64,000 bases of DNA from Paludibacter sp. (GCA_028710415.1 JAQTUE010000019.1:1-64000); one strand, 5' to 3'; counted from the first letter of the stretch, positions 19,901-29,174 are shown. Made by a program: numbers and translations. The notes: generated from the sequence alone by a model not told the origin.

Positions 19901-21303
19901 CATATTCCTTTATTCTTTGAATCAGGAGCCAACGCTGCTACAAAATCACTTGAAATGGAATTTCCGGTGGCTTTATTGGCATACTGTTCAAAAACCGGTT
20001 TATACTTGTCTTTATATTTCAGTTTGTTTAGTCCTTTCCCCCAGGTGCCAATCCAATAATTCCGATTGAAATCCTGACTGATACAACAAACCGAATTATG
20101 ACTTAATGATTGTTTGTCTCCAATCCGGCTGGTGGCATGACTGAAAAAATTAGTCCCTTTTTTATGGATATTCAGTCCACCTTCTACCGTGCCAACAAAC
20201 AGGTCCCCATCCGGATCTTCATAAATTGCATTTACCGGATTTTTTGATAAACTACCCGGATTACCTGCTATGTTGCCAATGTTGGTAAATAAACTTTGAT
20301 CGGGAGTCAACAGGTTGATGCCTCCTTTATCAGTGCCTATCCAGATCATGCTATTTTCAACCAAAAGGCAATTTACAAAATTGTTATTTAATGCTAGTCC
20401 ATTTGCATTCGTTTCAGTTGTAATTTGGGTAAAAGCATCAGTGTGGTAGTCGTAGATATTTAGCCCGATTAAAGTGGCAACCAACAACTGTCCATCCTTT
20501 GATTTTTTTATGTCACTGACATAATCCGATGAAAGTGAATTGGGATTAAACGGATTTGATACATACTGGGTGAGTGTTTCTGAAGTAGGATCATATTTGT
20601 ACAGTCCGATGGTCGTACCAATCCAGATTAATCCATTGTCATTAAACAAGACCTCAACAATTCCTGAAAAATGCTTTAATTTCTCATCACCACTTACCCG
20701 TTGGTATTTCCCATCATTTCCCCTGATCATTCGAAATATTTCATTGTCATGACCAACATACATGCTCCCGTTGGAATTGAGAATGCACGTTATAGGTGTG
20801 GAACTCTGATATACTTCTTCAGCAGAGATCTCATTCCCGTTAAAATGAATCTTTGCCAGCCCAGAATTGTAACCTACCCACAAACTCCCTTGTTCATCCT
20901 TGTTGATGAATAGAATCTGACGGTTTTTAAAATTAGGATTTGATCCGGTAAATTTGTTCGCATTGATGATTTCACCGGTTTTGTAATTCAGGTAATAAAG
21001 CCCGTTTTCAGTCCCAATCCAAAGGTTATTATTCGGATCTTCTTCCACGCAATGGACATTATCGCTTTCAAGTAGATTATATGGATTACGGCTGTTGTAA
21101 TGAACAAATTCATACCCGTCGTAACGGTCGAGGCCATTGCTGGTCGAAAACCACATAAAACCACGGGAATCATGAAAAATGTGATCCACCAGATTACGGG
21201 ATAGCCCATTGTCGGCAGTTAGGAAGCTTATTTTATAGGATATGGTCCACCCTGATTCCATGCAGAAAAGGATGGCTATACTAAGTAAGATTGTTTTTTT
21301 CAT
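16990..21303 (-). CDS. Hybrid two-component system sensor-regulator (HTCS)
   Basis: This 1437-residue one-protein signalling system probably senses an arabino-oligosaccharide in the periplasm and activates the locus. After a signal sequence come two seven-bladed propellers of Reg_prop repeats (about 25-690; recurrent WIGT and GLYKYD-type motifs). A Y_Y_Y domain follows (about 735-800), then one membrane helix (WWFIIILFSSLAYSIYSY) and a coiled coil. HisKA has the phospho-acceptor His920 in FTNITHEFRTP. HATPase_c, a receiver with Asp1227 in LIISDIMMPEMDG, and an AraC-type HTH (GFNDPKYFTRCFTKHFGIQP) complete it. It sits mid-locus, 160 bp upstream of the GH51 it may control. No promoter was recognised. 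Confidence 0.96.
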   Translation of the reverse strand: MKKTILLSIAILFCMESGWTISYKISFLTADNGLSRNLVDHIFHDSRGFMWFSTSNGLDRYDGYEFVHYNSRNPYNLLESDNVHCVEEDPNNNLWIGTENGLYYLNYKTGEIINANKFTGSNPNFKNRQILFINKDEQGSLWVGYNSGLAKIHFNGNEISAEEVYQSSTPITCILNSNGSMYVGHDNEIFRMIRGNDGKYQRVSGDEKLKHFSGIVEVLFNDNGLIWIGTTIGLYKYDPTSETLTQYVSNPFNPNSLSSDYVSDIKKSKDGQLLVATLIGLNIYDYHTDAFTQITTETNANGLALNNNFVNCLLVENSMIWIGTDKGGINLLTPDQSLFTNIGNIAGNPGSLSKNPVNAIYEDPDGDLFVGTVEGGLNIHKKGTNFFSHATSRIGDKQSLSHNSVCCISQDFNRNYWIGTWGKGLNKLKYKDKYKPVFEQYANKATGNSISSDFVAALAPDSKNKGIWIGSREGLDFLNVNTGQFKHILNYLPLDKRIRFVTGMFIDSKRRLWIGTGYGLFCVYLNETNLSHNKIKYIHFKYLLNNPSKQILEKINCIFETKEHTLWLGSNGNGLYSLDEKSGSMKFTNYNEHSGLLDNVIYGMTEDESGTIWLSTDKGLCAFNSNRNSIRSYTKTDGLKSNQFYWDAYLKGRDGKMYFGSVAGITVFDPLKSAPANAKNSATITRIKILNEDIFLTNNNNSAQYLEFEGGKLNGIKLHESDKAFSVEFSALSFYQADKIKYEYRLKGFDNNWTEVTSDRRFANFTNIKNGNYELEIKCTNPDGTWSDQTTTLNIKVIPPFYKTWWFIIILFSSLAYSIYSYSLHRINLLQKQKVQLKQLVDERTFEIEQQKLKLEEQAVQLNSNMEKLIEHQEEVSRQNEILTLQNQKITLQKEQLITLSKKVQEANIDKISFFTNITHEFRTPITLIMGPVERALKLSVNPKVLEQLNIVQRNSRLLLSLVNQLMDFRKVDSGKMELVKTQQNFIEFLDNLILPFEELVKDRSIEFHKQYRINPPEFLFDRDNMQKVMGNLLSNAIKFTPDNGKITVIASTYFDKSDQKERLYVAVKDTGKGIPEIDLGKIFDRFYQSKQNQAYSGYGQSGTGIGLFLCKRIIQLHNGKIEARNQNSGGSTFLFIIPIDRLKSTTASVNENSMEMIIANQLLANDLNNEETSKGKPLLLIVEDNSDMRQYIRSILNAEYNVLEASNGVIGLEVTNRYQPDLIISDIMMPEMDGMEFCKRVKTSFATSHIPVILLTAKSATDTQIESYQIGADAFMVKPFDEDLLKAIILNLKEKRNRIQLRFTESMDIDALNINEDSLDKKFLDKSLKVIKDNYTNPDFDVAEFIDTMGISRSLLHKKLKNLAGQSASRFIRIYRLNIARELIIKNRATHSLNISEIAYEVGFNDPKYFTRCFTKHFGIQPSVFLDEETEVVQTS

Positions 21304-22089
21304 TTCTGTAGATATAATGTCAGGTACGAAAATAATTAAAATATCTTGTTTACTACGAGGATAAATGTTTTTTATAAGTGGATAATTTCAATTTGTGTAA
21401 TTTTAATTTTCTTATGTGCTGAATGTCAAACCTTAATCTGAATTCATTTTTTGTACTATATGCCCATTATTACTGGTTTATTACATGGGCTGCCTTTTTT
21501 CTGACAGGTGAAAGGCTTTTTCTCTTAGTTTGAATAAATCAATACGATCCTTTTCAAAAAGGGCTTTCTGTAAATACTAATTTTTTTTTGACGAATAGAT
21601 AGATAAATTCAACCTGACACAAATACCTGCCTAAGTTATATTATCGTAAGTAATCCATTAGAATCATGGATTACTGGTCTCTACTTAATCAGGCTACAAT
21701 TGAGAATGTGTTAATTTCAAGATTGATATTCTGCATTATTATGAAATTATTCTCATGAAGCAGCCTGAATAAATGAATGCCCGATTTTAAACACCCGGAC
21801 ACTCCGGTTTAACATGAACTTCTGTCTCTGCCAGCTGAGTAACTTGAGAGGCCGTTGAAACAAATACTGAGCCTGAATCCAACTGATTTCCGGTTTTGTT
21901 CTTTTTTTTGCAATTCAGCCCTTGGGAATTCATTCTGAGTTTCAACTCACCTCGTTTTCGGTGCAGGGATTCCGATTCTTTGAATTTAAAATGCAACTTT
22001 TATGGGTTCCTGATACTTGACTTGATTTTAAGCAGAAAAAGCCCCGGATAACAATAAAATCCTCCCCAAAGTAGCCATTATTACATTTT
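21304..22089. other. Long intergenic region without a supported gene
   Basis: About 790 bp separate the HTCS start from the next operator. I see no gene, strong hairpin or mobile element. A 69-codon minus-strand frame at 21787-21996 is rich in Lys, Ser and Gln, has no recognisable domain and sits in a locally higher-GC patch. It could be a relic of a displaced gene. No HTCS promoter matching the TAnnTTTG consensus is visible. Confidence 0.4.
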
Positions 22090-22145
22090 GTCCTCTTTAA
22101 GTATTAAAATATCCTCTTTGACGATGTTGCTTATATCTATTTTTG
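22090..22145 (+). promoter_or_regulatory. Candidate HTCS operator and promoter of the LamG gene
   Basis: GTCCTCTT at 22090 and ATCCTCTT at 22111 are 21 bp apart. TATTTTTG (full TAnnTTTG match) starts at 22138, 27 bp after the second half-site. The implied leader to the ATG at 22258 is about 100 nt. Confidence 0.7.
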
Positions 22146-22257
22146 CAACGTTAATCTTTTGCAAACAAAATGCTGTGATGGTTTTATCAATCCGAATTAA
22201 ATCCAGTGTCGGTTTCAAAAGAACACAATTATTATTTATAAGTAAAATTAAAAAATC

Positions 22258-23208
22258 ATGAAAAAATTTTCCTTTTTTGCTTTTGCACTGCTCCTGACAG
22301 GTGTAGTCAGTGCACAGACGATTATTTACTCCAATAACTTTGAAAGTGGAGCCGGTACTGCTACTATTGTAGGTAACGGCGTGATTGAGACTTCAGCAAC
22401 AGCCGGGTTTGGTTCTGTCTTTCATAATGCAGCAGGCGGACAGGCTACCCGGGCTAACTATCTTTTATTGCCTGTTGATGTCTTAGGTAATGCACAGATT
22501 GCAACCAACAAGGAATTGACAATTGCCTTTTGGGTAAATAAAGGTACTGCCATCAATTATTTTTATTCTCCTATATTTACAGCCTATGGTGCAGCTCCAC
22601 TTACTACAGGAAATACCTGGCCGATGTTGGCTCTTCAATCCCGCTTATTAACTCAACTAAATTGCGCAGGATGGAATGATTTCATTCCGGCAGATAATGT
22701 AAAGGCAGCAAATACCGAAACAACAGTATGGTTGGATGATGCTGCTTGGCATTATTATACTGCAACATTTACTGCAACCTCGGTGAGTGTTTATATTGAT
22801 GGTGTTGTTCAGAATTCATGGAATGTTTCGGGTGCAGATGGTCATACTACGAACGGGTTGTTCTCCAACGGTGGTGATTTAAAATATATTTGCCTGGGAG
22901 GCAACCAGGCATGGAACTGGGGAGATCCGGATGCTGCCTATTTGTTCGATGATTTGGCCATTTATGCCAATGCGCTTACTCCAACTCAAATTAATGCAAT
23001 TATTACTGCCAAAAGAACAACAACAGCCTTAAAACAAACCATTTCCGATTCTAATAGTGAAGTCGTTTCCCAGGAGTTTTTTACTACCAACGGTGCAAAA
23101 GCAGGAACTGACTTTGCAAAACTAAAATCAGGGATCTATATCAAAAAGGCGCTTTACAACGATGGATCCACTAAGAGTTCAAAAACTGTAAAAGTAGAGG
23201 CCAACTAA
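22258..23208 (+). CDS. Secreted LamG/jelly-roll domain protein
   Basis: The 316-residue protein has a signal peptide (MKKFSFFAFALLLTGVVSAQ) and a single concanavalin-like LamG_3 domain (about 25-255). It contains ELTIAFWVNKG, a WHYYTATFTATSVSVYIDGV strand pair and YLFDDLAIYANALTPTQI, the classic ending of this fold. A short tail with LKSGIYIKK and a Lys-rich end looks like a reduced T9SS-type sorting region. No catalytic motif is seen, so I infer a glycan-binding or structural role. It has its own GTCC-repeat promoter and terminator, so it is probably controlled with the arabinan enzymes. Confidence 0.82.
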   Translation: MKKFSFFAFALLLTGVVSAQTIIYSNNFESGAGTATIVGNGVIETSATAGFGSVFHNAAGGQATRANYLLLPVDVLGNAQIATNKELTIAFWVNKGTAINYFYSPIFTAYGAAPLTTGNTWPMLALQSRLLTQLNCAGWNDFIPADNVKAANTETTVWLDDAAWHYYTATFTATSVSVYIDGVVQNSWNVSGADGHTTNGLFSNGGDLKYICLGGNQAWNWGDPDAAYLFDDLAIYANALTPTQINAIITAKRTTTALKQTISDSNSEVVSQEFFTTNGAKAGTDFAKLKSGIYIKKALYNDGSTKSSKTVKVEAN

Positions 23209-23242
23209 TTTTAATTATTTCTTTAAAGCATTCAAAATATAT

Positions 23243-23284
23243 AAAGAGAACATTTCTTACCGGGTAAGAGATGTTCTCTTTTTT
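23243..23284 (+). terminator. Terminator of the LamG gene
   Basis: An 18-bp stem (23243-23260 with 23264-23281, one mismatch, core AGAGAACAT) and a three-base loop are followed by a T run. It lies 35 bp past the stop codon. Confidence 0.8.
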
Positions 23285-23537
23285 ACACTCTTTGTGAAGA
23301 GCATTCAATAGGTTAAGATTTAAAATAACCGATCACAACAAAGCATAAATAATTACCTCGTATTAAAAAACAATTGTCAGTCTGCCTTTTTTATTCTGTA
23401 TGTTTACTCCCTCTTTTTTTTGATTGAAGATTAAATGATAAAAAGTAAATGAGGTTCATCCGGTGAGTGTTTACATCTTTCTTTTCGACTCTGACTGTTT
23501 TAATCATTGTCTTTTTTTAGAAGAATGGAACTGATTT

Positions 23538-23593
23538 GAACACTACATATATCATTTTGTCCACTTCCAACTGACCTTTGTTTCTTACTTTTG
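23538..23593 (+). promoter_or_regulatory. Candidate HTCS operator and promoter of the GH146-type gene
   Basis: GTCCACTT at 23559 is preceded 21 bp upstream by the weaker GAACACTA at 23538. TACTTTTG (full TAnnTTTG match) starts at 23586, 27 bp after the strong half-site. This promoter lies over an in-frame ATG at 23578, supporting the downstream start at 23644. Confidence 0.65.
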
Positions 23594-23643
23594 TAATCGG
23601 TAAGAGGTTCAAACTCTGGTTCAATATCTTAAATTGTTGTTTT

Positions 23644-26277
23644 ATGAAAAAATACGTACTTCTGTTTCTTCTGGCCTTGCTCTCCACATTTAATTCAATG
23701 GCGCAGGATAAACTCTATCCAACAACCTTTCCACTGGGAGATGTAACTTTGCTGGATGGACCTTTCAAACATGCCCGTGATTTGAATGTCACAATCTTGC
23801 TTCAGTATGATGTTGACCGGTTGTTAGCACCCTATAGAAAAGAAGCCGGATTACCTGCCAGGGCGGTAAGTTATCCTAATTGGATGGGATTGGATGGACA
23901 TATTGGAGGACATTATCTGTCAGCTTTGGCCATCAATTATGCAGCTGTAGGCGATACTGCCTGTAAAAGAAGGATGGATTACATGATTTCCGAACTGAAA
24001 GCATGCCAGGATGCCAATGCACTGCTCTACCCGTCATGGGGAGTAGGATACGCAGGAGGTGTACCGGGTAGCAGCAGTATCTGGTCGACATTTAAATATG
24101 GGATATTCACCAATTTCAATGCGGCCTGGGTGCCTTGGTACAATGTTCATAAAACCTATGCAGGATTAAGAGATGCCTGGTTATATGGAGGAAGTGAAAC
24201 AGCGAAAACCATGTTTCTGGCCTTTTGTGACTGGGGAATCAATATTACATCGGCATTAAGCAATACTCAAATTGAAACTATGCTTACCATTGAACATGGT
24301 GGCATGAATGAAATTTTTGCCGATGCATACCAAATGACAGGCAACGTGAAATATCTGACGGCAGCAAGGCGTTTTTCTCATAAAGTGTTACTGAATAGCC
24401 TGGCCGTTAGCACGGATAATCTGGATAATATTCATGCGAATACACAAATACCCAAAGCTGTTGGGTTTCAGCGGATAGCCAAAGTCAGCGGGGATGCAAC
24501 CTATAAAAATGCCGGACAGTTTTTCTGGGAAACTGTTACCGGGAAGCGGAGCCTGTCTTTGGGTGGGAACAGCCGGCAAGAGTATTTCCCGCAAGCTTCA
24601 GCCTGCAACGACTATGTCAATGTTGCGGAAGGTCCCGAAACATGCAATACCTATAATATGTTGAAATTGACTGAAGATTTGTTTCGTATGAAACCGCAGG
24701 CTAAATATGCAGATTATTACGAACGAAGCCTTTACAATCATATTTTATCCAGTCAGCATCCCGGTCATGGGGGTTTTGTTTATTTCACTTCGGCACGTCC
24801 GCGTCATTACCGTGTGTATTCAACTCCCAATGAAGGCATGTGGTGTGATGTTGGTACCGGAATGGAAAACCATGGCAAGTATGGTGAGTTTATTTATAGC
24901 CATGTGCACGACTCCTTATTTGTGAATTTATTTGTTCCATCAGTTTTAAACTGGAAAGAAAAAGGGGTTACCATCAGACAGGAAACTATTTTCCCTGATG
25001 AAGAACGCACCCGCTTGACCATATCAACAGTTGCACCCACTCAGTTTAAGCTAATCATCCGTCATCCGGCCTGGGTACCGGCAGGAGCATTCAAAATAAT
25101 TGTTGGGAATGACACTCTACCCGATCAATCCATCCCTTCGAGCTATGTCACCATTGACCGTACATGGAATGGTGGAGAAATAGTGAGCGTCCTGCTGCCC
25201 ATGCATACAACCATTGAACAACTTCCAAACGTGACGCAGTACATTTCCATTATGCATGGTCCTATCTTATTAGGGGCTAAAACAGGTACTGAAGATTTAC
25301 TGGGCTTGAAAGCAGATGACAGCCGTTGGGGGCATATTGCCAATGGAACTTTGTTGCCGCTGGACCAGGCGCCTATTATGGTGGGTGAAAAGGCAACTTT
25401 CCCTTCCCAGCTTGTACCTGTAGCAGGAAAACCACTGACATTTACCGCCCAGGGACTGTTTGTTACCAAGTCAGATTCAGCTTTAGTGCTTGAACCCTTC
25501 TTTCGCATACATGATTCGAGATACATGATGTATTGGTTGGCATTGAATAAAACACAATACCAAACAGTAGTCGATTCATTGGCTAATGTGCAAAAGGCAG
25601 CCCTGGAACTTGAAGCCCGTACGATTGATAAAGTAGCCCCGGGAGAACAGCAGCCGGAAGTAGATCATAAACTACTATCGGCCAGTTCGAATACCGGGAA
25701 TTATCAGAATGAATTCTGGCGTGATGCCAGCAGTGGCGGCTTCGTGAGTTATAGCATGCTTACCAAAAAAGAGTCGGACCTGTCATTAATGGTACGCTAT
25801 TGGGGTAATGAATCGGGGAGCCGTAAATTTGATATTTTGATTGATGGGGCTAAATTGACGACTGAAAATATAGTTGGCAAATGGAACAAATCAACATTTA
25901 TGAATGTGGAATATGCAATCCCAAACAGTATGACTGCAGGAAAGGATACTGTGACAGTTCGCTTTCAACCGGTCTTGGGAAATGTCGCCGGAGGTTTATT
26001 CTATGTCCGGGTATTAAGATCGGTTAGTGCAACTGATATTCCTTCAACGGAAAATGACAAATCAGGTTTTAAAGTAACTGGTAAAAAAAAAAGTATACAG
26101 ATAACAGGAATCACTGAAAATGCCTTGGTTTATGTATACGATACTTCAGGCAGAACATTTAAGATTATAAAGTCAACTGCTTCAAATCTGACAATCCCCG
26201 TAAAACAATCGGGTGTAATGATGCTTAAGATTGTGTCGGGGAATGAAGTTGTTGTTCGAAAAATAGTAGTCAATTAA
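23644..26277 (+). CDS. GH127/GH146-type beta-L-arabinofuranosidase with T9SS-like tail
   Basis: The start at 23644 gives a signal peptide ending NSMAQ and 877 residues. The catalytic region is the (alpha/alpha)6 barrel of the DUF1680 superfamily. Motifs are GLDGHIGGHYLSAL, the candidate acid/base Glu313 in GGNSRQEYF, and GPETCNTYNMLKL with zinc-ligand positions Glu332 and Cys334. Next is WCDVGTGMENHGKYGEF with Cys401 at the nucleophile position. The family normally has a Cys-Cys pair there; here the second residue is Asp402. Beta domains follow, then a T9SS-like tail ending VVVRKIVVN. It should remove beta-L-arabinofuranose from pectic arabinan if the metal site still works. Confidence 0.92.
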   Translation: MKKYVLLFLLALLSTFNSMAQDKLYPTTFPLGDVTLLDGPFKHARDLNVTILLQYDVDRLLAPYRKEAGLPARAVSYPNWMGLDGHIGGHYLSALAINYAAVGDTACKRRMDYMISELKACQDANALLYPSWGVGYAGGVPGSSSIWSTFKYGIFTNFNAAWVPWYNVHKTYAGLRDAWLYGGSETAKTMFLAFCDWGINITSALSNTQIETMLTIEHGGMNEIFADAYQMTGNVKYLTAARRFSHKVLLNSLAVSTDNLDNIHANTQIPKAVGFQRIAKVSGDATYKNAGQFFWETVTGKRSLSLGGNSRQEYFPQASACNDYVNVAEGPETCNTYNMLKLTEDLFRMKPQAKYADYYERSLYNHILSSQHPGHGGFVYFTSARPRHYRVYSTPNEGMWCDVGTGMENHGKYGEFIYSHVHDSLFVNLFVPSVLNWKEKGVTIRQETIFPDEERTRLTISTVAPTQFKLIIRHPAWVPAGAFKIIVGNDTLPDQSIPSSYVTIDRTWNGGEIVSVLLPMHTTIEQLPNVTQYISIMHGPILLGAKTGTEDLLGLKADDSRWGHIANGTLLPLDQAPIMVGEKATFPSQLVPVAGKPLTFTAQGLFVTKSDSALVLEPFFRIHDSRYMMYWLALNKTQYQTVVDSLANVQKAALELEARTIDKVAPGEQQPEVDHKLLSASSNTGNYQNEFWRDASSGGFVSYSMLTKKESDLSLMVRYWGNESGSRKFDILIDGAKLTTENIVGKWNKSTFMNVEYAIPNSMTAGKDTVTVRFQPVLGNVAGGLFYVRVLRSVSATDIPSTENDKSGFKVTGKKKSIQITGITENALVYVYDTSGRTFKIIKSTASNLTIPVKQSGVMMLKIVSGNEVVVRKIVVN

Positions 26278-26482
26278 ATAGATTAAGGGGTATTTCCTCA
26301 TTGGCGCAGTGTGGATGCATGCATTCGCATTTAAAGGAGTTAACGTGCACGTATCCTATATATAATAATCCGTTATTTGTTTCTGACTGACTGCCCAATA
26401 TGTTTTTGCAGGAAATTAAAATTCAGGTATTCAGATAGTTCACGCTGTTGTGACAATTATGAATTTGATCAGAAACATTTTT
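26278..26482 (+). other. Intergenic stretch between the GH146-type and second LamG genes
   Basis: No gene and no convincing terminator are seen. The only notable sequence is a short palindrome ATGCATGCAT near 26315, without a T run. A candidate operator and promoter begin at 26483. Confidence 0.4.
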
Positions 26483-26560
26483 GTCCACTTACTTTATTTA
26501 ATTGTCCACTTAATAGACTGCCTGATTAGAGACAATTTTTCTTGATCCGTTTTATCTTTG
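26483..26560 (+). promoter_or_regulatory. Variant HTCS operator and promoter of the second LamG gene
   Basis: GTCCACTT occurs twice, at 26483 and 26504, identical and 21 bp apart: the clearest repeat in the window. The nearest full TAnnTTTG element is TATCTTTG at 26553, 49 bp after the second half-site instead of 27. The extra 22 bp equal about two helical turns, keeping the sites on the same DNA face. Confidence 0.65.
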
Positions 26561-26655
26561 CCTGATCGATTTTGATATTTCTTTTTACTCATGTCCCTGA
26601 ATATTTTATCGAATTAAATGAAACTACTTAATATTTACCTTTAATTTATTGTTTT

Positions 26656-29121
26656 ATGAAAAAAACTTACTTTTTCTTATGCCTGTTAATTATGTTTGGC
26701 ATAAGTGTCAGGACTTTAGCACAGACTGATCCAGGCTTGACAAATCTTAAACACCAGTGGACCTTTGATGATGGCACTGCGAAAGATAATGTCGGAACAG
26801 CCGATGGAACTTTAATGGGTGGTGCAGTAATCGCCAACAAAGCTTTAAATACGCTTGGTAACGGTTATTTATCATTACCGGCCGCTCAAATTGGAATTAA
26901 TGCTTATACGGCTGCTACCATGGAAATCTGGTACACTTCAGGAAACGGATTGAATACGGGCTGGACCATTTTCTCCTGGTTTGGCAATACGGTTAATGGT
27001 GGTGGTGCTGATTATCTCTTTATGACAACTGCCCGTTGGGATAATGTCAGTATGGCTGCTATTCAAAATACAACCGCTGGTGCTGCAACTAATTTTGTCA
27101 CCGGTACTGAATATGATGATGGCAAGTTGCATCACATGGTAACAACAGTAGATGCAACCAACATTTCCTTTTTTATCGATGGTGTCAATGTGGGTACTAC
27201 TCCATTAACAGCTGGAAATTCATTGGCTAATGTAAGTACCGCTGCAGCTTATTTGGGTAAAGGTGGTTGGAATGATCCGAACTGGTTGGGAAATATTCAT
27301 AAATATAGTCTGTATGATAAAGCATTAACGAATGATGAAGTACTTTACCTGTTTCAAAAAGGCCCTGAAAAGGATGCCGTAATTACTTCAACAGTTTCCT
27401 CATTAGCATTTGATGATAATTATCCTGCCCAGGTATTTAATGTGTCAGGGTCTAATTTGTCTTCTGCTATTTCGGTTGTAGCCCCTGGCGGTATTCTCTT
27501 GTTGGATTATAAAGGTGATCCGTTGTCTTCAATTCCTGCAAATACTGCAAACGTAGAAATAACTGCCATTTTTGATGGCTCCGCTGTTGTTAATGGATTT
27601 ATTACTTTGACCAGTGGAGCTACTGTAGTGAAAATCCCTGTAAAATCAGCTTCCGATGCGGCTTGTTATGTACCGCTTTATTCTTCGGATATTTCAACAA
27701 ACTTAAACGCCGATCCGGGATTAAATAGTCTGGCAACGTATGCAGGTTGGGGTGCCAGGACCGTGTGGACTATTGTTACTGATCCTACCAAAGTATATTG
27801 TGGAGCATCAAGTATCCAGGTGGGTGATGGTCTTGGAACAGGATCAGGTTCTCTCGATTTGCCTGTTTCCTCATTACTGCTTCCAAATACGGTTTATCGC
27901 GTAAAAGCAATGGTAAAAACCATGGATGGTTCTTTTCAGATTGGTGTTTTTGGTACCAATCCGGATTTTATTACGCCTATTAATACAAACGGTGATTGGA
28001 AAGCTGTAGATTTTACCTTTACTACCGGTGCTACAGTAAATAACCCTGGAATGTACTTCAACAACTGGTCGTGTACCGGGAAAACCGCATTCATTGATAA
28101 CTGGGAACTGTATGTTGCCCAGGACCCGGTTATTACAACTTCTGTCAAATCGTATGTTGCGGATGATAAATCAGGTAAAAGTTTCAAAATTAAGACTCTG
28201 GGTGCTAACCTGAAAAATAACATTACGATCACTGCTCCTGCAGGTATCACTGTCAGTCCATCGACAATATCGAAAGATTCACTGACACAACAAACATTTA
28301 CAGCTACCTATGATGGTACTTCAACGGTGAATGGGAATATCGTTTTAACCAGTGATACGGTTATTGTGAAAGTTGCTGTAAAATCAGATAATATAAGCAA
28401 GACTTGTTTTACGCCATTATATGCTGATAAAACAAACCTCATTTCTGACCCGTATTTAAATAATTCAACCTTAGGCTGGGGAACCCATGATCTTGTTTTA
28501 GCAGCCAATAATCCTGACTCGGTATTTTGTGGTGTTAGTTGCGGTCGAATTGGTGGTAGCGGTGATTTTGATGTTCCTCTTACCGGATTGATTACACCCA
28601 ATACCAGTTACGTGGCAAAAGCCATGGTGCTTACACTGGGTGGTAAATTCCAAATGGGTGTCTTTGGTGTGGATAGTTTGAGCACTGTCGAAATAACCGA
28701 TTCAATAGATACCCAGGGTACCTGGCAACCAATGGTATTCAATTTTACAACCGGAGTAGGATTTAAAAAAGGATCAACTCAGGGCTTGTATTTTAATAAT
28801 TTTCAACGTTCAGGCAAACGGGCATTTATTGATAACTGGGAACTTTACAAGGCTCCTGCTTCGGCACTTCCAAACGTATCAACCCAGTCCACAAATATCT
28901 ACGTCAGCGATGACAGGATTGTTGCAAAATTTGAATTGGAAAATGCAACCCAGGTAAAATTTGATGTGTACAACGTTCAGGGGTTGTTGATTTCAACCGA
29001 TCAAGTACAAGGCATAGCCGGTAGTAATTCAAAAGTTCTTACTTCCAATTTGCAATCGGGTGTTTATCTTGTGAAAATGACTCAGAATGGAAAATCCTTT
29101 ATACGGAAACTGGTAAAATAA
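26656..29121 (+). CDS. Secreted LamG protein with two tandem modules and T9SS tail
   Basis: The 821-residue protein has a signal peptide (ending RTLAQ) and an N-terminal LamG/jelly-roll domain (about 30-235). Then come two homologous modules of about 248 residues (about 242-490 and 491-738). Each starts with VITTSV/VITSTV, carries a beta-sandwich with SSAISVVAPGG-type motifs, and ends in a CBM-like domain with GKTAFIDNWELY or GKRAFIDNWELY. A T9SS type A tail follows (about 740-821). No catalytic residues of a known family are visible. I infer a surface glycan-binding protein. A double GTCCACTT operator suggests strong co-regulation with the arabinan enzymes. Confidence 0.85.
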   Translation: MKKTYFFLCLLIMFGISVRTLAQTDPGLTNLKHQWTFDDGTAKDNVGTADGTLMGGAVIANKALNTLGNGYLSLPAAQIGINAYTAATMEIWYTSGNGLNTGWTIFSWFGNTVNGGGADYLFMTTARWDNVSMAAIQNTTAGAATNFVTGTEYDDGKLHHMVTTVDATNISFFIDGVNVGTTPLTAGNSLANVSTAAAYLGKGGWNDPNWLGNIHKYSLYDKALTNDEVLYLFQKGPEKDAVITSTVSSLAFDDNYPAQVFNVSGSNLSSAISVVAPGGILLLDYKGDPLSSIPANTANVEITAIFDGSAVVNGFITLTSGATVVKIPVKSASDAACYVPLYSSDISTNLNADPGLNSLATYAGWGARTVWTIVTDPTKVYCGASSIQVGDGLGTGSGSLDLPVSSLLLPNTVYRVKAMVKTMDGSFQIGVFGTNPDFITPINTNGDWKAVDFTFTTGATVNNPGMYFNNWSCTGKTAFIDNWELYVAQDPVITTSVKSYVADDKSGKSFKIKTLGANLKNNITITAPAGITVSPSTISKDSLTQQTFTATYDGTSTVNGNIVLTSDTVIVKVAVKSDNISKTCFTPLYADKTNLISDPYLNNSTLGWGTHDLVLAANNPDSVFCGVSCGRIGGSGDFDVPLTGLITPNTSYVAKAMVLTLGGKFQMGVFGVDSLSTVEITDSIDTQGTWQPMVFNFTTGVGFKKGSTQGLYFNNFQRSGKRAFIDNWELYKAPASALPNVSTQSTNIYVSDDRIVAKFELENATQVKFDVYNVQGLLISTDQVQGIAGSNSKVLTSNLQSGVYLVKMTQNGKSFIRKLVK

Positions 29122-29141
29122 GTATTTTATTACACTAATTT

Positions 29142-29174
29142 AAAGGCTGTCTCCACAAAAGGGACAGCCTTTAT
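29142..29174 (+). terminator. Terminator of the second LamG gene
   Basis: AAAGGCTGTC (29142-29151 region) pairs with GACAGCCTTT, 10 bp, followed by a T-rich stretch, 20 bp past the stop codon. Confidence 0.7.

Noticed and set aside
21787..21996. A 69-codon minus-strand frame in the long intergenic region
   Set aside because: No domain, promoter or signal; compositionally biased. Kept only as a remark on a possible gene relic.
25143..25526. 127-codon minus-strand frame inside the GH146-type gene
   Set aside because: Antisense shadow of a well-supported coding sequence.
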